DNA of 64,000 nucleotides, taken from the NCBI RefSeq assembly GCF_004193775.1, contig NC_041009.1:44137534-44201533 (forward strand), written 5' to 3'. This document shows positions 1 through 16,000 of this stretch, in pieces (position 1 is the stretch's first letter; every line of letters starts with the position of its first letter). The notes beneath the pieces are model-generated. The model made no database searches and was not told where the DNA came from. It saw only the letters and a program-made list of their open reading frames with translations. A program made the position numbers and the translations under genes. Source of the DNA: Glycine soja (taxonomy: Eukaryota > Streptophyta > Magnoliopsida > Fabales > Fabaceae).

Positions 1-87
1 ACCAACAAAATGATGATAAAATGCAGACTAAATTTCAACAAAACAATATTAAGGCAACAAATGAAATATAACAATAGAATTCATCAC

Positions 88-2552
<2,465 letters not shown>

Positions 2553-3967
2553 TCAGAGGGTGGTTTGGATTATGGGACGGAGCGAAAAACAAGTGGCGCG
2601 CGCGTTGTCGAGTGAGGTGTCTCGTCTCTATGTTGAGGTGGTTGGACACTGAACACAAAACAAAGGAGCCAAAAAAAAAAGATAAAAAGAATATTGAATA
2701 TTGAATATTAATGGTTAGAAAAAAAATACATTGTACAGGATGGATATTTATTTTTATATAATTGAAATCATAATAAATAAATATTATTAAATATATAAAT
2801 TATATTATAATTAAAATTCATCATAAATGAATATATTTAAATCTCATTATCTAAATTATGTATTTTAGTTTATAATATAACTTAAATAAGATATTATTTA
2901 GTGATATGTACACAAATTTCTTTTTCTTTATAATAATCTACACGAATTTCTCTTGATATGAGAGAACGTGTAAAAAAAATGTTAGAGAATAGGCTGATAA
3001 TGCTTTTTAAAACAAAGTGTAATAATATCAATATGTATCTTGCATGACTATTAAGTTTACAATTTATATGTGATTTTAGTTGTTCAAATTTCAATTGGAC
3101 TCCTTTATAGGTATTGTAATTATGTGATGTTTGTCCCCCAAAAATAGTTATAATTACACAATTATGAAATTTGAGAAATTAACATTATACAATTTTGATA
3201 TCTAAATACTTAGTTGGCACAAGTGAAAATCATAGGACTAAAATTATACATTTATTATATTTGAGAAATACAATCAATATAATTAGAATCTGAATTATTA
3301 AAATAGCACAATTATGGGATTAAAAGTACAATATTAAGCAATAAATAAATTACATATCTTATAATTTCTTTTATGTGATTTCATGTTTTAAATTGTTTAA
3401 GCTAGGACTTATTCTGCCGTAAAAAAAAAGCTAGGAAATATTCTTTTGAAAAAAAAAAGGATTGATTTGTTTTCAATGTTATTAAAAATATATTTTTTGA
3501 CAAGTCACTAGAGAATCATTCATTCACGTATCTTGTATTCTATTAATATGCAACCAATTTTTCACAATCTTCATAGTATAAATGACTGATATTTTTAGGT
3601 TAATTATTTCCAAAATCTTTGTTAACCTTAAAATAATGGTTAACCACGTCTCCCAATTTCAACCAATTAGTTAGCTTCTCTACAACTGTTTTCTTTATAA
3701 TTAATTACCATCTATTATCGATTCATTTTGTTTCAAATTGGAGTTAAGGCACAATCAATATACTGGGTTATGTCAATCCAAGTCGTCGAATTAGTCCAAA
3801 TCGTAAGTATTAATCGAAGTCAACACCCAATTAAGACTTGAAACACATCTATGGATAGTGAATCGTACATTAAGCCAAAGTAAAGCAACTTTGTTGCTAC
3901 ACACCAAAATAGGTTAATATTGTCTTTGAGAGGTCTTAGCTAGGCCTTGTGTAAGAGAATGATCAAT

Positions 3968-4011
3968 CCACTATAATAGTTTTCGCTATTACAGTGACTT
4001 TATTATAGTGG
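3968..4011. repeat. Short perfect inverted repeat (stem-loop)
   Basis: CCACTATAATA at 3968-3978 is the exact reverse complement of TATTATAGTGG at 4001-4011, leaving a 22-nt loop. There is no T-run or gene next to it, so it is more likely a transposon relic than a functional terminator. Confidence 0.5.
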
Positions 4012-5349
4012 ACTACGTGTTTGTCTGTAATGTAGGCAAAATATAATGAGTTTAACCGTCCATAAATTACATATATGACTTTTTTATGGATAATAACAGT
4101 GAAATGTAGTGGGTCTATCCGTCAATGTTACAATGGACTTTTTCACCATTATTGTGTCAATTACGAAATATTAACTATTTTTTTTTAGGTGTCAAAGTTG
4201 TTAGCGACGGTTTTTTCGACTGAGTGCGATGGAAACTATATAAGAGACTTAACCCGTTGTGATGAAAATAAAGGCTCCTATGAGTAACCCACTGTAGTTC
4301 ATATCCACTCATTCTCCGAATACAACTAGCACTACTCTCGTACAATATATCACTATAAGATATATAAGTATTAAGTGTTGGAGTGTCTTTTTACATGTGC
4401 AAATTCCTTTACTAAGATCTCTCAACCTTGCCGAAAAGCAACATCACTATTAGGAAATTTTAGATTTCTATCAACCCAAAGCTCAATTAAAGTTAGTGCT
4501 AGTGGTCCCATTTTGACCACATCATATATAAATCAAGTTGATCATGCAGTAGTATGGTTTGTGAGTTAAGGGACTGTAATGTCTCAAACCTAGGACCATT
4601 CAATGAAATTGCAATAAGCAAACTATTAGAACATGCTGTAGAGAGACCCATGAAGTACGTACGGTTTGATTTATTAGTTTGTCAGGAAAAAAAATATTTT
4701 AACAATTTCTCGTATAATTGAAAAAAATTAATTTATCAGCGCCCAATTCTTATTCTTTTTACTCCTATTGGCAGAAATAATGTCGTTTTGAGCCTCATTT
4801 ATTTATCAGTTATCACACATTTCAACATCTTTTTTATAATTATAAAAGACGTTTGCCACCAACAAGAATCATAGATCAATATATCGATCTATTATAAAAC
4901 AATTGTCCTCCAAGAGAGTGAAAGATCAACTATACCCTTCTCATATTCTTGTCCACGGAGACACAGGAATGCAAGTGAACATGCCCATTTGCACGAAAAT
5001 CCATTGGACGGAGCTTCTATTGGCTACATTCATGTGAATACAAGCGAATTTCGAGGAAACCCTATGGCATGCATTTGCTTCTGATCTATAAGTTGGGTAT
5101 CTTCGTTTTTCAGAAACAGTTTAAGTACTAGTTAATTAAAGGTAGCTTTTGCTGGACAATATGTTATCTTTAATGATAAGTTTTCAGATTCATGGCACTT
5201 TATTTATCCTACACTCCACATTGAAAAATGACTCTTTTCTGAATTGTAGTCTTCGTATTTTTACCAAATTTATCCACAACTCTTGGAGCATCCTCAATTC
5301 AACAAATTTCATAATAAATCAGGAATTTACTCTAATAATAATATCTTAG

Positions 5350-5353
<4 letters not shown>

Positions 5354-5414
<61 letters not shown>
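5354..5414. repeat. (TA)n microsatellite
   Basis: About 30 uninterrupted TA units in intergenic DNA. Tracts of this length are usually polymorphic between accessions. Confidence 0.95.
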
Positions 5415-5417
<3 letters not shown>

Positions 5418-6000
5418 CAACAACACTCAATACCCGAATTTAACTGAAGTCTCAAGATAAATATACTCGAGGTCATTGAACATGCTAATTAGTACGAAAA
5501 CCATCGTTACGAATTCACACGAATTTCAAATTAACCCATCATGATAATTCAGACAAGAAAGAGATCTAGTAAAATCTGTGTCCAATAAAATTATGCAATT
5601 TAAGATTCTTGTGTATTCGATTATTTATCTTTAGTACTGAATGTTATTTTCCTAATTCAAATACACCCTTAATGCATTCACGAAAGCTTGATCGAAATCG
5701 CCAATAATTGCGCTGCGTATATATAGATATGCATGGTGCTCCCAACCAGTGACACTTCTTTTTTAGAGAGCAGGAAGAATAAACATCGGACTTGAGAAGA
5801 AGAAGATGAAGTTTTTTTATCAATTAATTTATGTTTCATTGAACATTTGTGAAAGAAACTATAGGGAATACTCTAACCTTTAATCAACTCTGTGAGATCG
5901 AGTAAACTAATTAATTTTCAGTTACTTACACAATGAGAGTACAAAACCAATTATATTCTTTTAAGTTCTTCTAGCTAGTGTTGATTAATTATCTAGCTCT

Positions 6001-6005
<5 letters not shown>

Positions 6006-6049
<44 letters not shown>
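6006..6049. repeat. (TA)n microsatellite
   Basis: About 22 TA units, roughly 300 bp beyond the stop codon of the STIG1-like gene, in its 3' flank. Confidence 0.95.
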
Positions 6050-6051
<2 letters not shown>

Positions 6052-6344
6052 GAAAATGAGAAAAAGAACACAACATCACAACATGTCACAATGTTTGATG
6101 AGATAATATATCTTATATATTTTCTTGCGGAGAATAGCATTATGCTTTAGGAAACACTTAGAACGTACGTATACGAAGATTGCTATATATAACTTTAAGA
6201 GGTAGTATATGCTATTGTATTTTTTGTTAGAGAACCACCACAAATGTGGTATACTTTATTGAACATTATTTAATAAAAATCACAAACCTCGTATAGTAAT
6301 AATAACATAGTATTGGGGACGACTCATGCATGAACCTTAATTAA

Positions 6345-6824
6345 TTAGGCGTAACCGCACATTCCATAGACACAATATGCACCCACTTCACACCGATGGT
6401 TACACTCCCCGCAATGCCTCTTGTCAAAGTTGGTATTAACACATTCCCCTCTACAACATGCATCAGTTAACTTGCACTTCATCTTGCACGCGCCACAGTT
6501 GTGGTAGTCATACCCTACATCAATGCACTTGTTGTTGCAACATGTTGAGTTCTTGGCACCCACCAAGGTGCAAACCTCGTGGTCCTTGTGGCAGTGATCA
6601 GCAGCATTAGGGTTTTTCACTTGAGCGAGGAAGCGACTCACCCTCTTGGAAGGAAGATGCACATTATTATTCTTTTGATCATGAGGGGTTGATGATGATG
6701 AGGGAAAATCATGGTGCACAAAAGCTGGTTTTGCTTCCTCTTGATGAGTGATGGTTTTCATCGTTAGTGCGATGGACAAAGCCATGGTTATTGCTATGAC
6801 GAATATTGCTTTTAGGAACCCCAT
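6345..6824 (-). CDS. STIG1: STIG1-like secreted cysteine-rich peptide
   Basis: This is an intronless frame of 159 aa. Residues 1-22 form a hydrophobic signal peptide ([19 protein letters not shown]). A low-complexity, Ser/His/Asn-rich spacer of about 55 residues follows, then a cysteine-rich domain from about residue 78 to 156 with 16 cysteines (78, 85, 95, 96, 100, 110, 113, 117, 123, 124, 128, 138, 141, 145, 151, 156). The repeated CxxC-type spacings and the YDYHNCGAC and KRHCGEC blocks are the layout of the Stigma-specific STIG1 family. The length fits (family members are about 140-170 aa). STIG1 proteins are apoplastic. Tomato LeSTIG1 promotes pollen-tube growth through a receptor kinase and phosphoinositide binding, and other paralogues act in vegetative tissue, so the expression site cannot be inferred. 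The ATG at 6824 begins the signal peptide directly. A TATA box lies 158 bp upstream. Confidence 0.92.
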   Translation of the reverse strand: MGFLKAIFVIAITMALSIALTMKTITHQEEAKPAFVHHDFPSSSSTPHDQKNNNVHLPSKRVSRFLAQVKNPNAADHCHKDHEVCTLVGAKNSTCCNNKCIDVGYDYHNCGACKMKCKLTDACCRGECVNTNFDKRHCGECNHRCEVGAYCVYGMCGYA

Positions 6825-6975
6825 GGCTTTGCCAGGATCAAAGTTAGAGGGAGTGCTAGCTCTCAGAGAAAGGGGAGATGATTGAAGAGAAGAGTGTGTG
6901 TTATTGTTATTCTTCTTTGTTGTGTATTTGTTTTTTTCTTGGGAAGATGTGGTAGAAAATGAAGGGGAAGGAGGG

Positions 6976-6989
6976 CTAGGGTTTTATAA
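6976..6989 (-). promoter_or_regulatory. TATA box of the STIG1-like gene
   Basis: TTATAAAA on the minus strand (6982-6989), immediately followed by CCCTAG, lies 158 bp before the ATG. This would allow a 5' UTR of about 125 nt. The UTR-side sequence (6840-6960) is CT/GA-biased, as plant leaders often are. Confidence 0.6.
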
Positions 6990-6999
6990 TAAGGGAACT

Positions 7000-9900
7000 A
7001 AGGGAGAAGTTGACGCCGCAAAAGTTGTAAAAGGTGAGGGAGATTGTTGCATGGTGCATCCTGTTAGAAGAGTGTGATGGGATTTTAGTGCATATTAATT
7101 TATGGTTTGACCTTTAAAATTGCTTCAGCCACGTATAACTTGAGCACTACAGTATCCATCATTTTTAAACTTCATTTTTCCTGTATGGTCTATTATACCC
7201 TTCGTCGGTTCATGAATTGTATGATCTCTAAAGGTGTAAAATAGTATTGGGGTGTCATCAATCTTTATTCATGATGAGTAATGGTTCACGTATCAACTTT
7301 TATTTCAATTAAATATCTCAGGTCAATACCTTTGGTTATTTTCATATCTCTTTTCTTATTAGAAACTTTATCAATATTTATATTTTTTTTCTTTTTTTCA
7401 CTTTTTCTTCATGTGTTGCATGATACAAAATAAGTATTTATCAAACATTTTTCTTTGCCATTTGTGGATCGTGATTTGTGTAAACTGTGTCCAAGAAGAT
7501 CCGAATCACATAAAATTTAACTTTTTTTTTATATTAGTAAATGTTAGTTGTTTATAAGTTTATACTAATGAAGAGATTCAAACACACAATCTCTTTCTTA
7601 ACCATCGACTCAATTGTACATCTCATAAATTTAAATTGTTTAGAGTTAATTTGTAAAATTTACTAATTAGATAGTTTTAGTAGCAAGTTTGTGAATAAAT
7701 TAACAATACTTGAAAGAATAATCAATTTAGTGAAATAATTTATATTTGATTCTTTTTTATTATAAATTTTTTTAAGTGAATTAGTCTCTAATTTAATAGG
7801 TTAGAGACACACCTACTATCTCTAGAGAAAGAAAAGTGATTTATTTAGGATAATTTGTGAGTTTCTTCTGACTTCCAATTTTTTTACCGCATGTTATTGT
7901 ATATAAAATAACTCAAAATAAATTATGTATTATCAAGCTAGTGAAAAAACAACCGAGAACCAATCACGCACTTCAGTGACTTAACCGTGGACTTAAGCAG
8001 ATAGCTGGGGGCCTGGGGGTTAGTCCATGTATCCTGTTCTAATTTGTTCTTGTGAAATTCAAAGGGTAATAATGACTTTTCATCGTCATCAGCCACCATT
8101 CGTTGAAACCGCAGTGGACGGCCTGAGGAAATTAAGGCATGCTGCTAGGATAAGCAAAGGGCATTTGCCATACACGTTATTAAGAGCTTATATTTAACAA
8201 ATTCATTTCAGAAACTCAAAATCCAGCTACTACGCTTCTTCGTGTTTAACATGCTAACACAAATTAAAACAAACTAACTTGGGTCCAAAGGCTGGTTTCC
8301 CTGGGACTGATCTGACCAATTTTTTGTGTCAGAAAATTAAAGCATGTGTTATGTAACTAAGCTTCAAGAATTCAAGTTATACATGTAAATGTGGCTTGAC
8401 ACATTTGGTTAATAAATATACTCTCATGCTTCATTATTATAGGTATGGATTCAATTCTCTTGACTCACTTTTTTTTTTTTTGGTAAACAATTTTGTCAAA
8501 AAAATTTCCTAACATCTATGGTCTAGTTGAGTCTTTTTTTTTATTTTTTGGTAAATGGTCTAGTTGAGTATTGAGTAGCTGTAAATTAAAAAGTGGAATT
8601 GCTTGCAGTTTGCACACATTCTCCTTTACATGAGTTTCTATTTTCAATGTGTCATTGATATTCTATCCGTAGTATATATTGGGATGCATTTTCATTATAC
8701 CACTGTTTTTGCAAAAGAAAAAACGAACTTGAGTTATATTAGTAGACGTGCAATGTGTAAGCCATACACAAATATGAACATTTTTTTTATAAACAAATAT
8801 GAGCAATTAAGATTGAAAGAGGGGCTTGGAACTATATGAGAGCTCCAAATGCCACCATATAATAGGTTGTTGGTACATAGACCTTGAATATTGGACCGAT
8901 TGGTTTTTAGCTTTGACTAGGTAGCTTTTGGGTCCTTGTGCTTTCGTTATTGCAATAATTTGTTTTATCAGTGAAGAAAAACGTAAAATTTAAACAAGAC
9001 TAGAACCATGAACTTGTAGACACGATAGTTCTAATTTTCCCACCACATGTATAAGAAATATTCTAATACTATACGAGTATTATTAGTTTATTACAAAAAT
9101 CTGCATAAGCAACATACGTTTATATCGTTGTTGAGGTTTGTTGTAATAATTCTAACAATTTAAATTCCCAGTCAATTAAACAAGCTCAACCCACTAGGCC
9201 TCACCACATTGAAAGAAGGTCCAAATTATCTTAGCTAGTACTTAATTAGTTGGGTCGAGGGTTATTCTTCGAGCCCCAATGTGTCAGTAACGTGCAAATA
9301 TATAGCCGAATGTCAGCACTCCATATATGCTTGAATCAGAGGATTTTCAATATATACTTGCACTTTTCATGCTACAAGTTTCATAATATTTAATGTCTGC
9401 ATTCTGGAAAATCTACCTCATGACTGCCCTTAGATGTTGTGGCTCACTTGCATTTGAATTTTATATAAATAAAGCACCACCATACATATAGATTAGTAGA
9501 ACCACTCACTTTCTATATACTGTTAGCTATATTGGTTCATTTGTTGACTTAAATACTGAAGTTCCTTTGTAAGTTTGTACCACAAATTCAAGGGAGTCTA
9601 GCTGATCCGTGAGTTAGTTGATGTAAATTTTCTGTTTTATCTTCGATTCTTACATATAAAAAAAGTATGTACCACAAAAATGCATGATTTACTTGACTTT
9701 GCTTTGGACTAGAGCTAGTCCATCATCTTCATATCAACTTGTGGAAGATCCAGTTAGCCTTAAAAGCCTCTAAAGAAGGGAGTCACACCATGATCTCTTG
9801 GCTTCAATGTTAACCTTCCTTATGTTCGACTGTTTAAGCGGTACCGGAGAGAATTGCCAAACACGACCTAATTCTTTCCAAACAAAATGACCTCTAACTA

Positions 9901-10980
9901 CTGTCTAATGAGGTAAGGGGCTTTCGATAAAGATAGTTAAAAACAGAATGACCACGATGACAAAAAGCTAGAAACTTAAGAACTTTGTACTAGACATTTA
10001 TTTCAATCTTATATAAGTATGATCGAAGGGTTTACCATGAGTTACAAATATAAAAATATGATTTTATAAACGTAAAAAAAATATAAACTGATTTTAAATA
10101 TTAAAAATCTCGAGTAAGATGAAAAAAATAGGATAAGGAATAAAATTTCCTCTTAATCTAATCATTTCCATCGCAAAGGAATTGCGTCCCAAATAAGGGA
10201 ATAGAAAGTGAAATTAATTCCTCGTTGTAGGAATCGAGCCCCAACTTGGGAAATCTACGGTAAGGGCGAGATTTTTAATTGATTTTAATCAAATTATTTT
10301 TGAATTATCTTTTAACAAATTAACAAGAAAGTGAAATTGATTTGGGTTACTTGTTTTCTTGAGTCATTCTTGGTTAGGGTCGTGAATCACTTAAGATACT
10401 TAGTACTTGAATGTTTAATATCCTCACTTTGAGAGTGATTGTTAGCGTTTGACTTGCTTGTCTTTGAATAAATAAATCTATATAGACTTTTGCTTTGAAA
10501 GCTCGTCTCTTAAATTTTCACATCCACTTTTAAGGGTGTGGCTGCACCAAAGTGGTTAATAAGCATGCTGCGGCATCTAACTAGTTAGAAATTTGTCCTA
10601 CTGCATAGATATCCCTGCTGATTATGTCTGTATTAAAAGTAAATCATTCTTTTGCCATACATCAAAATTAAAATCAAACTCAGCTCTGGAATCACAGGAC
10701 AGTTGCAAAGAGCAATTTGCATTATAATTTATGAAGTACTAACCGTATATATTGTTGTCAAATAAAAGATATTACCCTTACCCTAACTATGTAATGCAAC
10801 ATCAATAAAAATAGCCTTATCCCACTAGGTAAGGTTGATTACAAGGATCATATCATGTTTTTAGGCTGGATTATAAACCAAATTATGAAGGATATTATTT
10901 ACTAATGGTGATGGATTAATCTCGATAATCCAAAATTAAACGCCACAGCCATTAATTTATGCAACTCCCGGAATATAAGA
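7000..10980. other. Intergenic, no gene recognised
   Basis: The flank of the STIG1-like promoter leads into about 4 kb without a convincing coding frame. A few patches (7970-8170, 9240-9300, 10130-10270) are less AT-rich and could be old transposon or non-coding transcript remains. I saw no domain, splice structure or terminal repeat that would support a call. Confidence 0.55.
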
Positions 10981-11207
10981 TATTGTCACATTATATGCTT
11001 GGAAAACATCATTCTAAATCTTAAAACAACTCAAACTAATCAACTTCATTCTTCCAAGCACAAAATACTCAATGGATCACAAACCTCAAGGAACTTAGTG
11101 CATTATGAAGCACAATTAATCAACTGTATAATATGCAAAGAAACAAGATGTCAACTATATTTCAAAACGAAAATTCTAACCATTTTCAAAAGGAAAAATA
11201 TCACATT

Positions 11208-12113
11208 CTAAGGCTCCACTGTTGTCACCTGTTGCCATTCCCCATCAACTGCTTCCTTCCACAATGTCACATTGTTGTTCCCATCAGCCACAGCCAATAT
11301 GTTTCCTGTCAATGACCATGAGACCCTCCAAACAGGGGTGTTGAAATCATTCAAAACCTTGCCTTCCCACTGATCCCCCTCTTTCGCCACGGTCCATATA
11401 ATCACTTTACCGTCCTGTGATGCACTAGCAATGGTAGATTTAGGGAGCCCTAAATTGGGTGCCCAAGCAACATCTCGAACCCAATCCGTGTGCATCTGAA
11501 GAGCAGGGAAGCAGTCCATCTTCCAGAGTCCATTGTTTAGCTTCCATACCTTCACAGTATTATCACAACCACCAGAGCACAGCTTCTGTACAGGATCAAG
11601 CAGCCCTGCACCGACAAGGGCTCCGGGTGCCATCGATGGTGCCCATGACACCGAAGTGACACCAACTGGATGAGCCTGATCAATTCTCGCAGTGTCCCAG
11701 CCACCATCTGCTCTTGCAGTCAAAACAGATATATTCCCATCAGACGAGCCACAAGCCAAGCAGAGACCCAACTCATGAGGCGCCCAAGCAACCGAATTCA
11801 CAGATGACTTGTGGTCGTCAAACACATGAGCTTGAGTCCATTCATTTTGGTTGCCCTCCTTCCAAACAATGACACGGCCATCATAGGAACAAGACGCAAG
11901 TAGAGAACCAAACTTAGGGTGAGCCCACACCACTTGCCATACAGGTCCTTGGTGACCGGTCAAGGTTGCTAGATGCTGAGAGGCCGAGTTGCTCACCCCA
12001 ATTATCTTGATTGTGTGATCTGATGAAGCCGTGGCCAGCCTCTTACCATAGTAATCCATTGCAACATCATGGACCGTGTCTTGATGACCCGTTTCAACCT
12101 TCTGAGAAGGCAT
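11208..12113 (-). CDS. SEC13: SEC13, COPII coat / nuclear pore WD40 protein
   Basis: One uninterrupted coding exon of 301 aa. The start chosen is MPSQKVETG; in-frame codons further upstream (to 12161) lie in the leader intron. The six WD40 blades fall at about residues 8-38, 51-85, 99-131, 146-191, 206-241 and 258-286, with recognisable GH...WD-type cores (ATASSDHTIKI, ASCSYDGRVIVWK, CGSSDGNI, SGGCDNTVKVWK, ASASQDGKVIIW, VADGNNNVTLWK). The protein matches plant SEC13 along its whole length and has the usual size. SEC13 is an open six-blade propeller. It pairs with SEC31 to form the outer cage of COPII vesicles budding from the ER, and also sits in the Nup107-160 complex of the nuclear pore. 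Nothing is truncated or frameshifted. The coding sequence being in one exon with an intron only in the leader is a simple plant gene layout. Confidence 0.97.
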   Translation of the reverse strand: MPSQKVETGHQDTVHDVAMDYYGKRLATASSDHTIKIIGVSNSASQHLATLTGHQGPVWQVVWAHPKFGSLLASCSYDGRVIVWKEGNQNEWTQAHVFDDHKSSVNSVAWAPHELGLCLACGSSDGNISVLTARADGGWDTARIDQAHPVGVTSVSWAPSMAPGALVGAGLLDPVQKLCSGGCDNTVKVWKLNNGLWKMDCFPALQMHTDWVRDVAWAPNLGLPKSTIASASQDGKVIIWTVAKEGDQWEGKVLNDFNTPVWRVSWSLTGNILAVADGNNNVTLWKEAVDGEWQQVTTVEP

Positions 12114-12120
12114 ATTTCCG

Positions 12121-12785
12121 CTATCAACACAAACATAATGCAAACAGTTAGTTCCAAACAACCATTTGCAAATGAACTAACTAACCTAAAATCTAACTTA
12201 AAACAAAACTAAACTAAACCCTGTGTTAACTAGTCACGTCCAATGTTGAAAAGGTAAAACAAATCTCAAATAAAAGACAGTGAAGGATCAACAAAAGCAT
12301 AAGCATAAGATTTAATACAATATATTTTCCAAGTAAACAACAATTCAAGCTTCAAAAAACAATTCACTTTACATAATTACGAATCCATCAACAAAACTAT
12401 AATACCCAAAAGTAAAATCCTATTCACACGCAGATGAAAAGCTGAAAACCCAGACAATTTTTCTGATTTTGCAAAAAATTTCACCGAATATCTCATTGGA
12501 AAAAATGAAACGACAATTCATGCGACTCTTGATCGGTAAATGATCACAGAATCGCGAACAATTCGAAAAATTAAAAACACAAAAAAATATGGGAAAAATG
12601 ATTTTTCTTTAAAAAAAACATCTAGCGAAAACAATTGGAGAAAATCACGTAAAGGAATTTAAATGAGAAAATTGTCCCTAAGAGAAATAGATTTCTAATG
12701 ATCAGGGAAGAATCGTGAAATGGATACGAATCTAAAGATCTAAGTTGAAATTTCAACAGATCGAGAGAGATGATAGAGAAGGAAC
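12121..12785 (-). other. 5' UTR intron of SEC13, preceded by a (CTT)n leader exon
   Basis: The coding exon begins at 12120, just after a TAG acceptor and 7 nt before the ATG. A matching donor CTCAG/GTTCC is at 12785, giving a leader intron of about 665 bp. The leader exon upstream (from 12786) carries a CTT repeat on the minus strand (about 12788-12815), the typical pyrimidine-rich plant 5' UTR. Leader introns of this kind often raise expression, but that is general knowledge and not shown here. Confidence 0.65.
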
Positions 12786-13010
12786 CTGAGAAGAAGAAGA
12801 AGAAGAAGAAGAAGAGTGAGAAAGTGAGGGAACCAACGGCGATGGCCGGAGCTGAGTCGACGGTGGCGCGAGATGGACTCGCCGGTGAGTGTAAGATGAG
12901 ATCTAACGATTAACGAATAAGAAACTGAGAAACTGAAAAATGAGAGAAGAGAAGAAGTGCTGTCGTTTTGTCCTTTTGTTTTGTTTTTATGGGATCTCAC
13001 TGTCCTAATC

Positions 13011-13029
13011 CTTTGGGCTTTCTGGCCCA
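13011..13029. promoter_or_regulatory. Site II-type motifs upstream of SEC13
   Basis: GGGCTT (13015-13020) and GGCCCA (13024-13029) lie about 230 bp upstream of the leader intron donor. Such motifs bind TCP factors and are common in plant housekeeping promoters. The transcription start itself is not identifiable. Confidence 0.4.
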
Positions 13030-13039
13030 GTTAAGCCAA

Positions 13040-16000
13040 CCCGTAACTTTAAGCCCGGCACCTAAACCAGATTCGTTGACCTTCTTGACCCAAACAAAAG
13101 ACTCGTGCAAAAAAAAAAAAAACTAGAGCCAGATTCAACTATAAAACGAAATTAAATAATAATAATTAAAACTATGGAAAGAAACCCGTTATTCTCAGTT
13201 AATTTTTTTTTATGATAAAAAGTACATGTGCCTTAATTATTTATTTTACTTTTTTTTTTAAAAAAAGGAAAGGATAAACCCATAATAGAGGCCATGCAAC
13301 CCCTATACAAACCCTTAATTATTTCTTTATGTATTTTAGTATACTAGGTTCACTTGTCTGTATTTAGGTAACAACAAACTACAAATAAATATTTTAAGGG
13401 GTAGATATGAAGATAATTTTTTTGTAATTGTATATATATCAAATGAACAATTAAATATTAAATGTATAAATTTTGAAGATTTGATGTTGAACCACTTCAA
13501 ATTTATAATACAAATTAATTAAATGATTATTAGGAGGTAGAAGGGGTCAAATACTAAATTCCTTAAATATGAAGTCTATCACACTCTTTCTAATACAACA
13601 CTCCTTTATACTCCTGAAAATTTTCAAAATTAAGAAAATTTAATAAATCTAAACATAAATTTGTAATGATACCTTTTTTTTTACAAAATTTATAATGGTC
13701 ATTATACCTAGTGCACTAATATAAGATCCATTGGAATGTAAAAGTTGAATCACAACCTTCTGGTTTGAAACTTTGACGTTTTGCTGGTTAAGCCAACACT
13801 AATTAGATTAATAAACAATAAAAAAAAGTGACATAGAAGACTATGAATTAATTAAAATCAACCGCTAACCTAATGCCTTACACTCCCCCGCATATGCGTC
13901 TACAAGCATAAATTTGACCGTAACCAATACTATTGATTATGATTTAGCGAAAACGAAATGAGTTATAACATTAATTGGATTTGACCTACTACATATAGAG
14001 TGCAGGGTCAATGGGGAACCAAAACAAAAAAACAAAAACCTTTTTTGACATGATCAACAATATAAAATAAAACTTGTTTGGCTGAAGAAGCCTATGAATA
14101 CATTTATAGTCCATCTAATTTAGAGTTTTTATTTTTATTTTCTGTGTTTGATTTTTTTAATTCTTATAAATTATATTTATTTTGTCTTTTTTTTTGTCCT
14201 TAAACTGATTTAAATAATATTTTTTTACTTTTCAAAAAATATTGTCTAAAACAGACAAAAATTGCAGGATGAAAAGTAAAAAAATTAAAATATGTTTTTA
14301 TTCCTAATAAATATTTAAATTTTATAATTGTTATTTGATAAATTTTTTCTTTCAGTTTTTAATAAAATAATAATTTTATTTTTTATTTTTAATACTTTTT
14401 TTAGTTCCCAATAAACTATCAAATTTTATATTTGTTTCTTGATATTTTTTTTTTTGGCATTTGTCTTTTTAATAACAATTTACATGAATCTGAACGTGAA
14501 AATCATAGCTATTTGTCGAATATTTGTCGAATGTCTCAACTTGGAGTGATGATTGGATTAGGACCTGGCAATATTTAACTTTCTTGAAAATTTATCAGTA
14601 GTATAGATAATTAAGGTGGATTTAGTTAGTACGGAGTCACCTTCATTGTTCCATTTACTTAATAATTCTTCCTGATTTTCTCCTCTCCATGTGGGTATAA
14701 CTACTAAATTGTAATGAAAAAGAAATTGATGTTATACAGAATGATATTTGAAGAAGTATTCTATTGATGACTTTGAAAATTCACTAACAATTTTTCTTTC
14801 CATTCTCTTTGAAGTCCTAAATTTCATATAGTAGAAATTTAAAATTCGTGACGATAAAACTAAGAGTCATAAAGTAAAATTTTTAAACAGTTCATTAACA
14901 TTAATTTTTTTTATTGGTAAATATTAATTGTTATCATATATAATATTTTATTGGTAAATACTATTTTTATTAGTAAAAGGAATTTAAACTTACCACATTT
15001 CCTTCATTTCTTTTCCCTCCAATTCGAACCCACATTAAAATGAATTAAATGATATCATATATAATATTTTAGAATAGAGAAGTATATTTTTTTAAAAAAA
15101 CATTAAAGGATATAGGACAATACTGTTTTTAGTATAAACCTCAAGTATTATTAGAGTTGAATAAGGTAGGACTACTGTATGCACAACAAAACTCAAAGGA
15201 AAGGTCAATTGTATTTTTTTCTAAAAAATTAAAAATTCTACAAATGAATTTTATTAGTAACTTTATTTTACTAGAAAAATGAAAGTTAGTTATGAAACGA
15301 AAATTTTGAAAAATCTATCATCAAGATTTAATGATCTCAAAATTAGCGAGAAAAAAGAAAATTTGGGATACTAATTCATTAGATTTTAAGTCATGACTTA
15401 TCTACAAATTATGAATTATCTAAAGGCTTGTTACACTACTGTAATAACTCGTATAATTAAGAACTTGAAATTCTTATTCCACATTATAAATATCGGATTC
15501 TATTTTATCATTTTCAACTCACTATTTATTCGAGTGTCAAAGTCCTACCCTTTTCCAGTGATACATGTAGTTAGCTCTAGATTCTGGTAAGTATAATTTT
15601 TAAATATGATACTGATTTTATGCAAGTGTATAATTCATATCGATCTTTATTGGATCCTCTTCTTGGCATTAATTCCTCCATTGATAGATCCCTTATAGTA
15701 TTAGTTCTCCAATTAACCGTCTTATGAAAAAATCTTGTGTACATCTCCATAGATCTTTAATCCACTTTATTTTTTATGTAACAAATATTCATACTGTACA
15801 GATAGATATATACTTTTCAAAATTCATCACTCAACCCTCCCAATTCATCCTTCAAATCCATAGCATTAATTTGGAAATTGTGGTTTTCTTATTTTTGCAA
15901 GAAAATGTGGTTTCTTAAACCACTATTTTCCTTCCATTTTTTTATCAACCAAAGAAAAACTGATAAATTGTGGGCATCAGAAATGCCACTGAAAAAACAA

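Larger units (their letters stand above)
2661..6050. other. Intergenic, AT-rich, no gene recognised
   Basis: This is spacer between the divergent start of the PLP-protein gene and the 3' side of the STIG1-like gene. Open frames here are short and have no family resemblance. It holds an 11-bp perfect inverted repeat at 3968-3978/4001-4011 and two (TA)n runs. The stretch 4330-4640 is slightly less AT-rich and may be retroelement-derived, but I could not assign it. Confidence 0.6.

Noticed and set aside
12114..12161. Sixteen-codon N-terminal extension of SEC13
   Set aside because: It lies upstream of the conserved MPSQKVETG start and crosses the TAG acceptor at 12121, so it is mostly intron.
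12740..13000. Minus-strand 86-codon frame upstream of SEC13
   Set aside because: It spans the CTT-repeat leader exon and donor site. Ser/Leu runs reflect the repeat; no conserved domain is visible.
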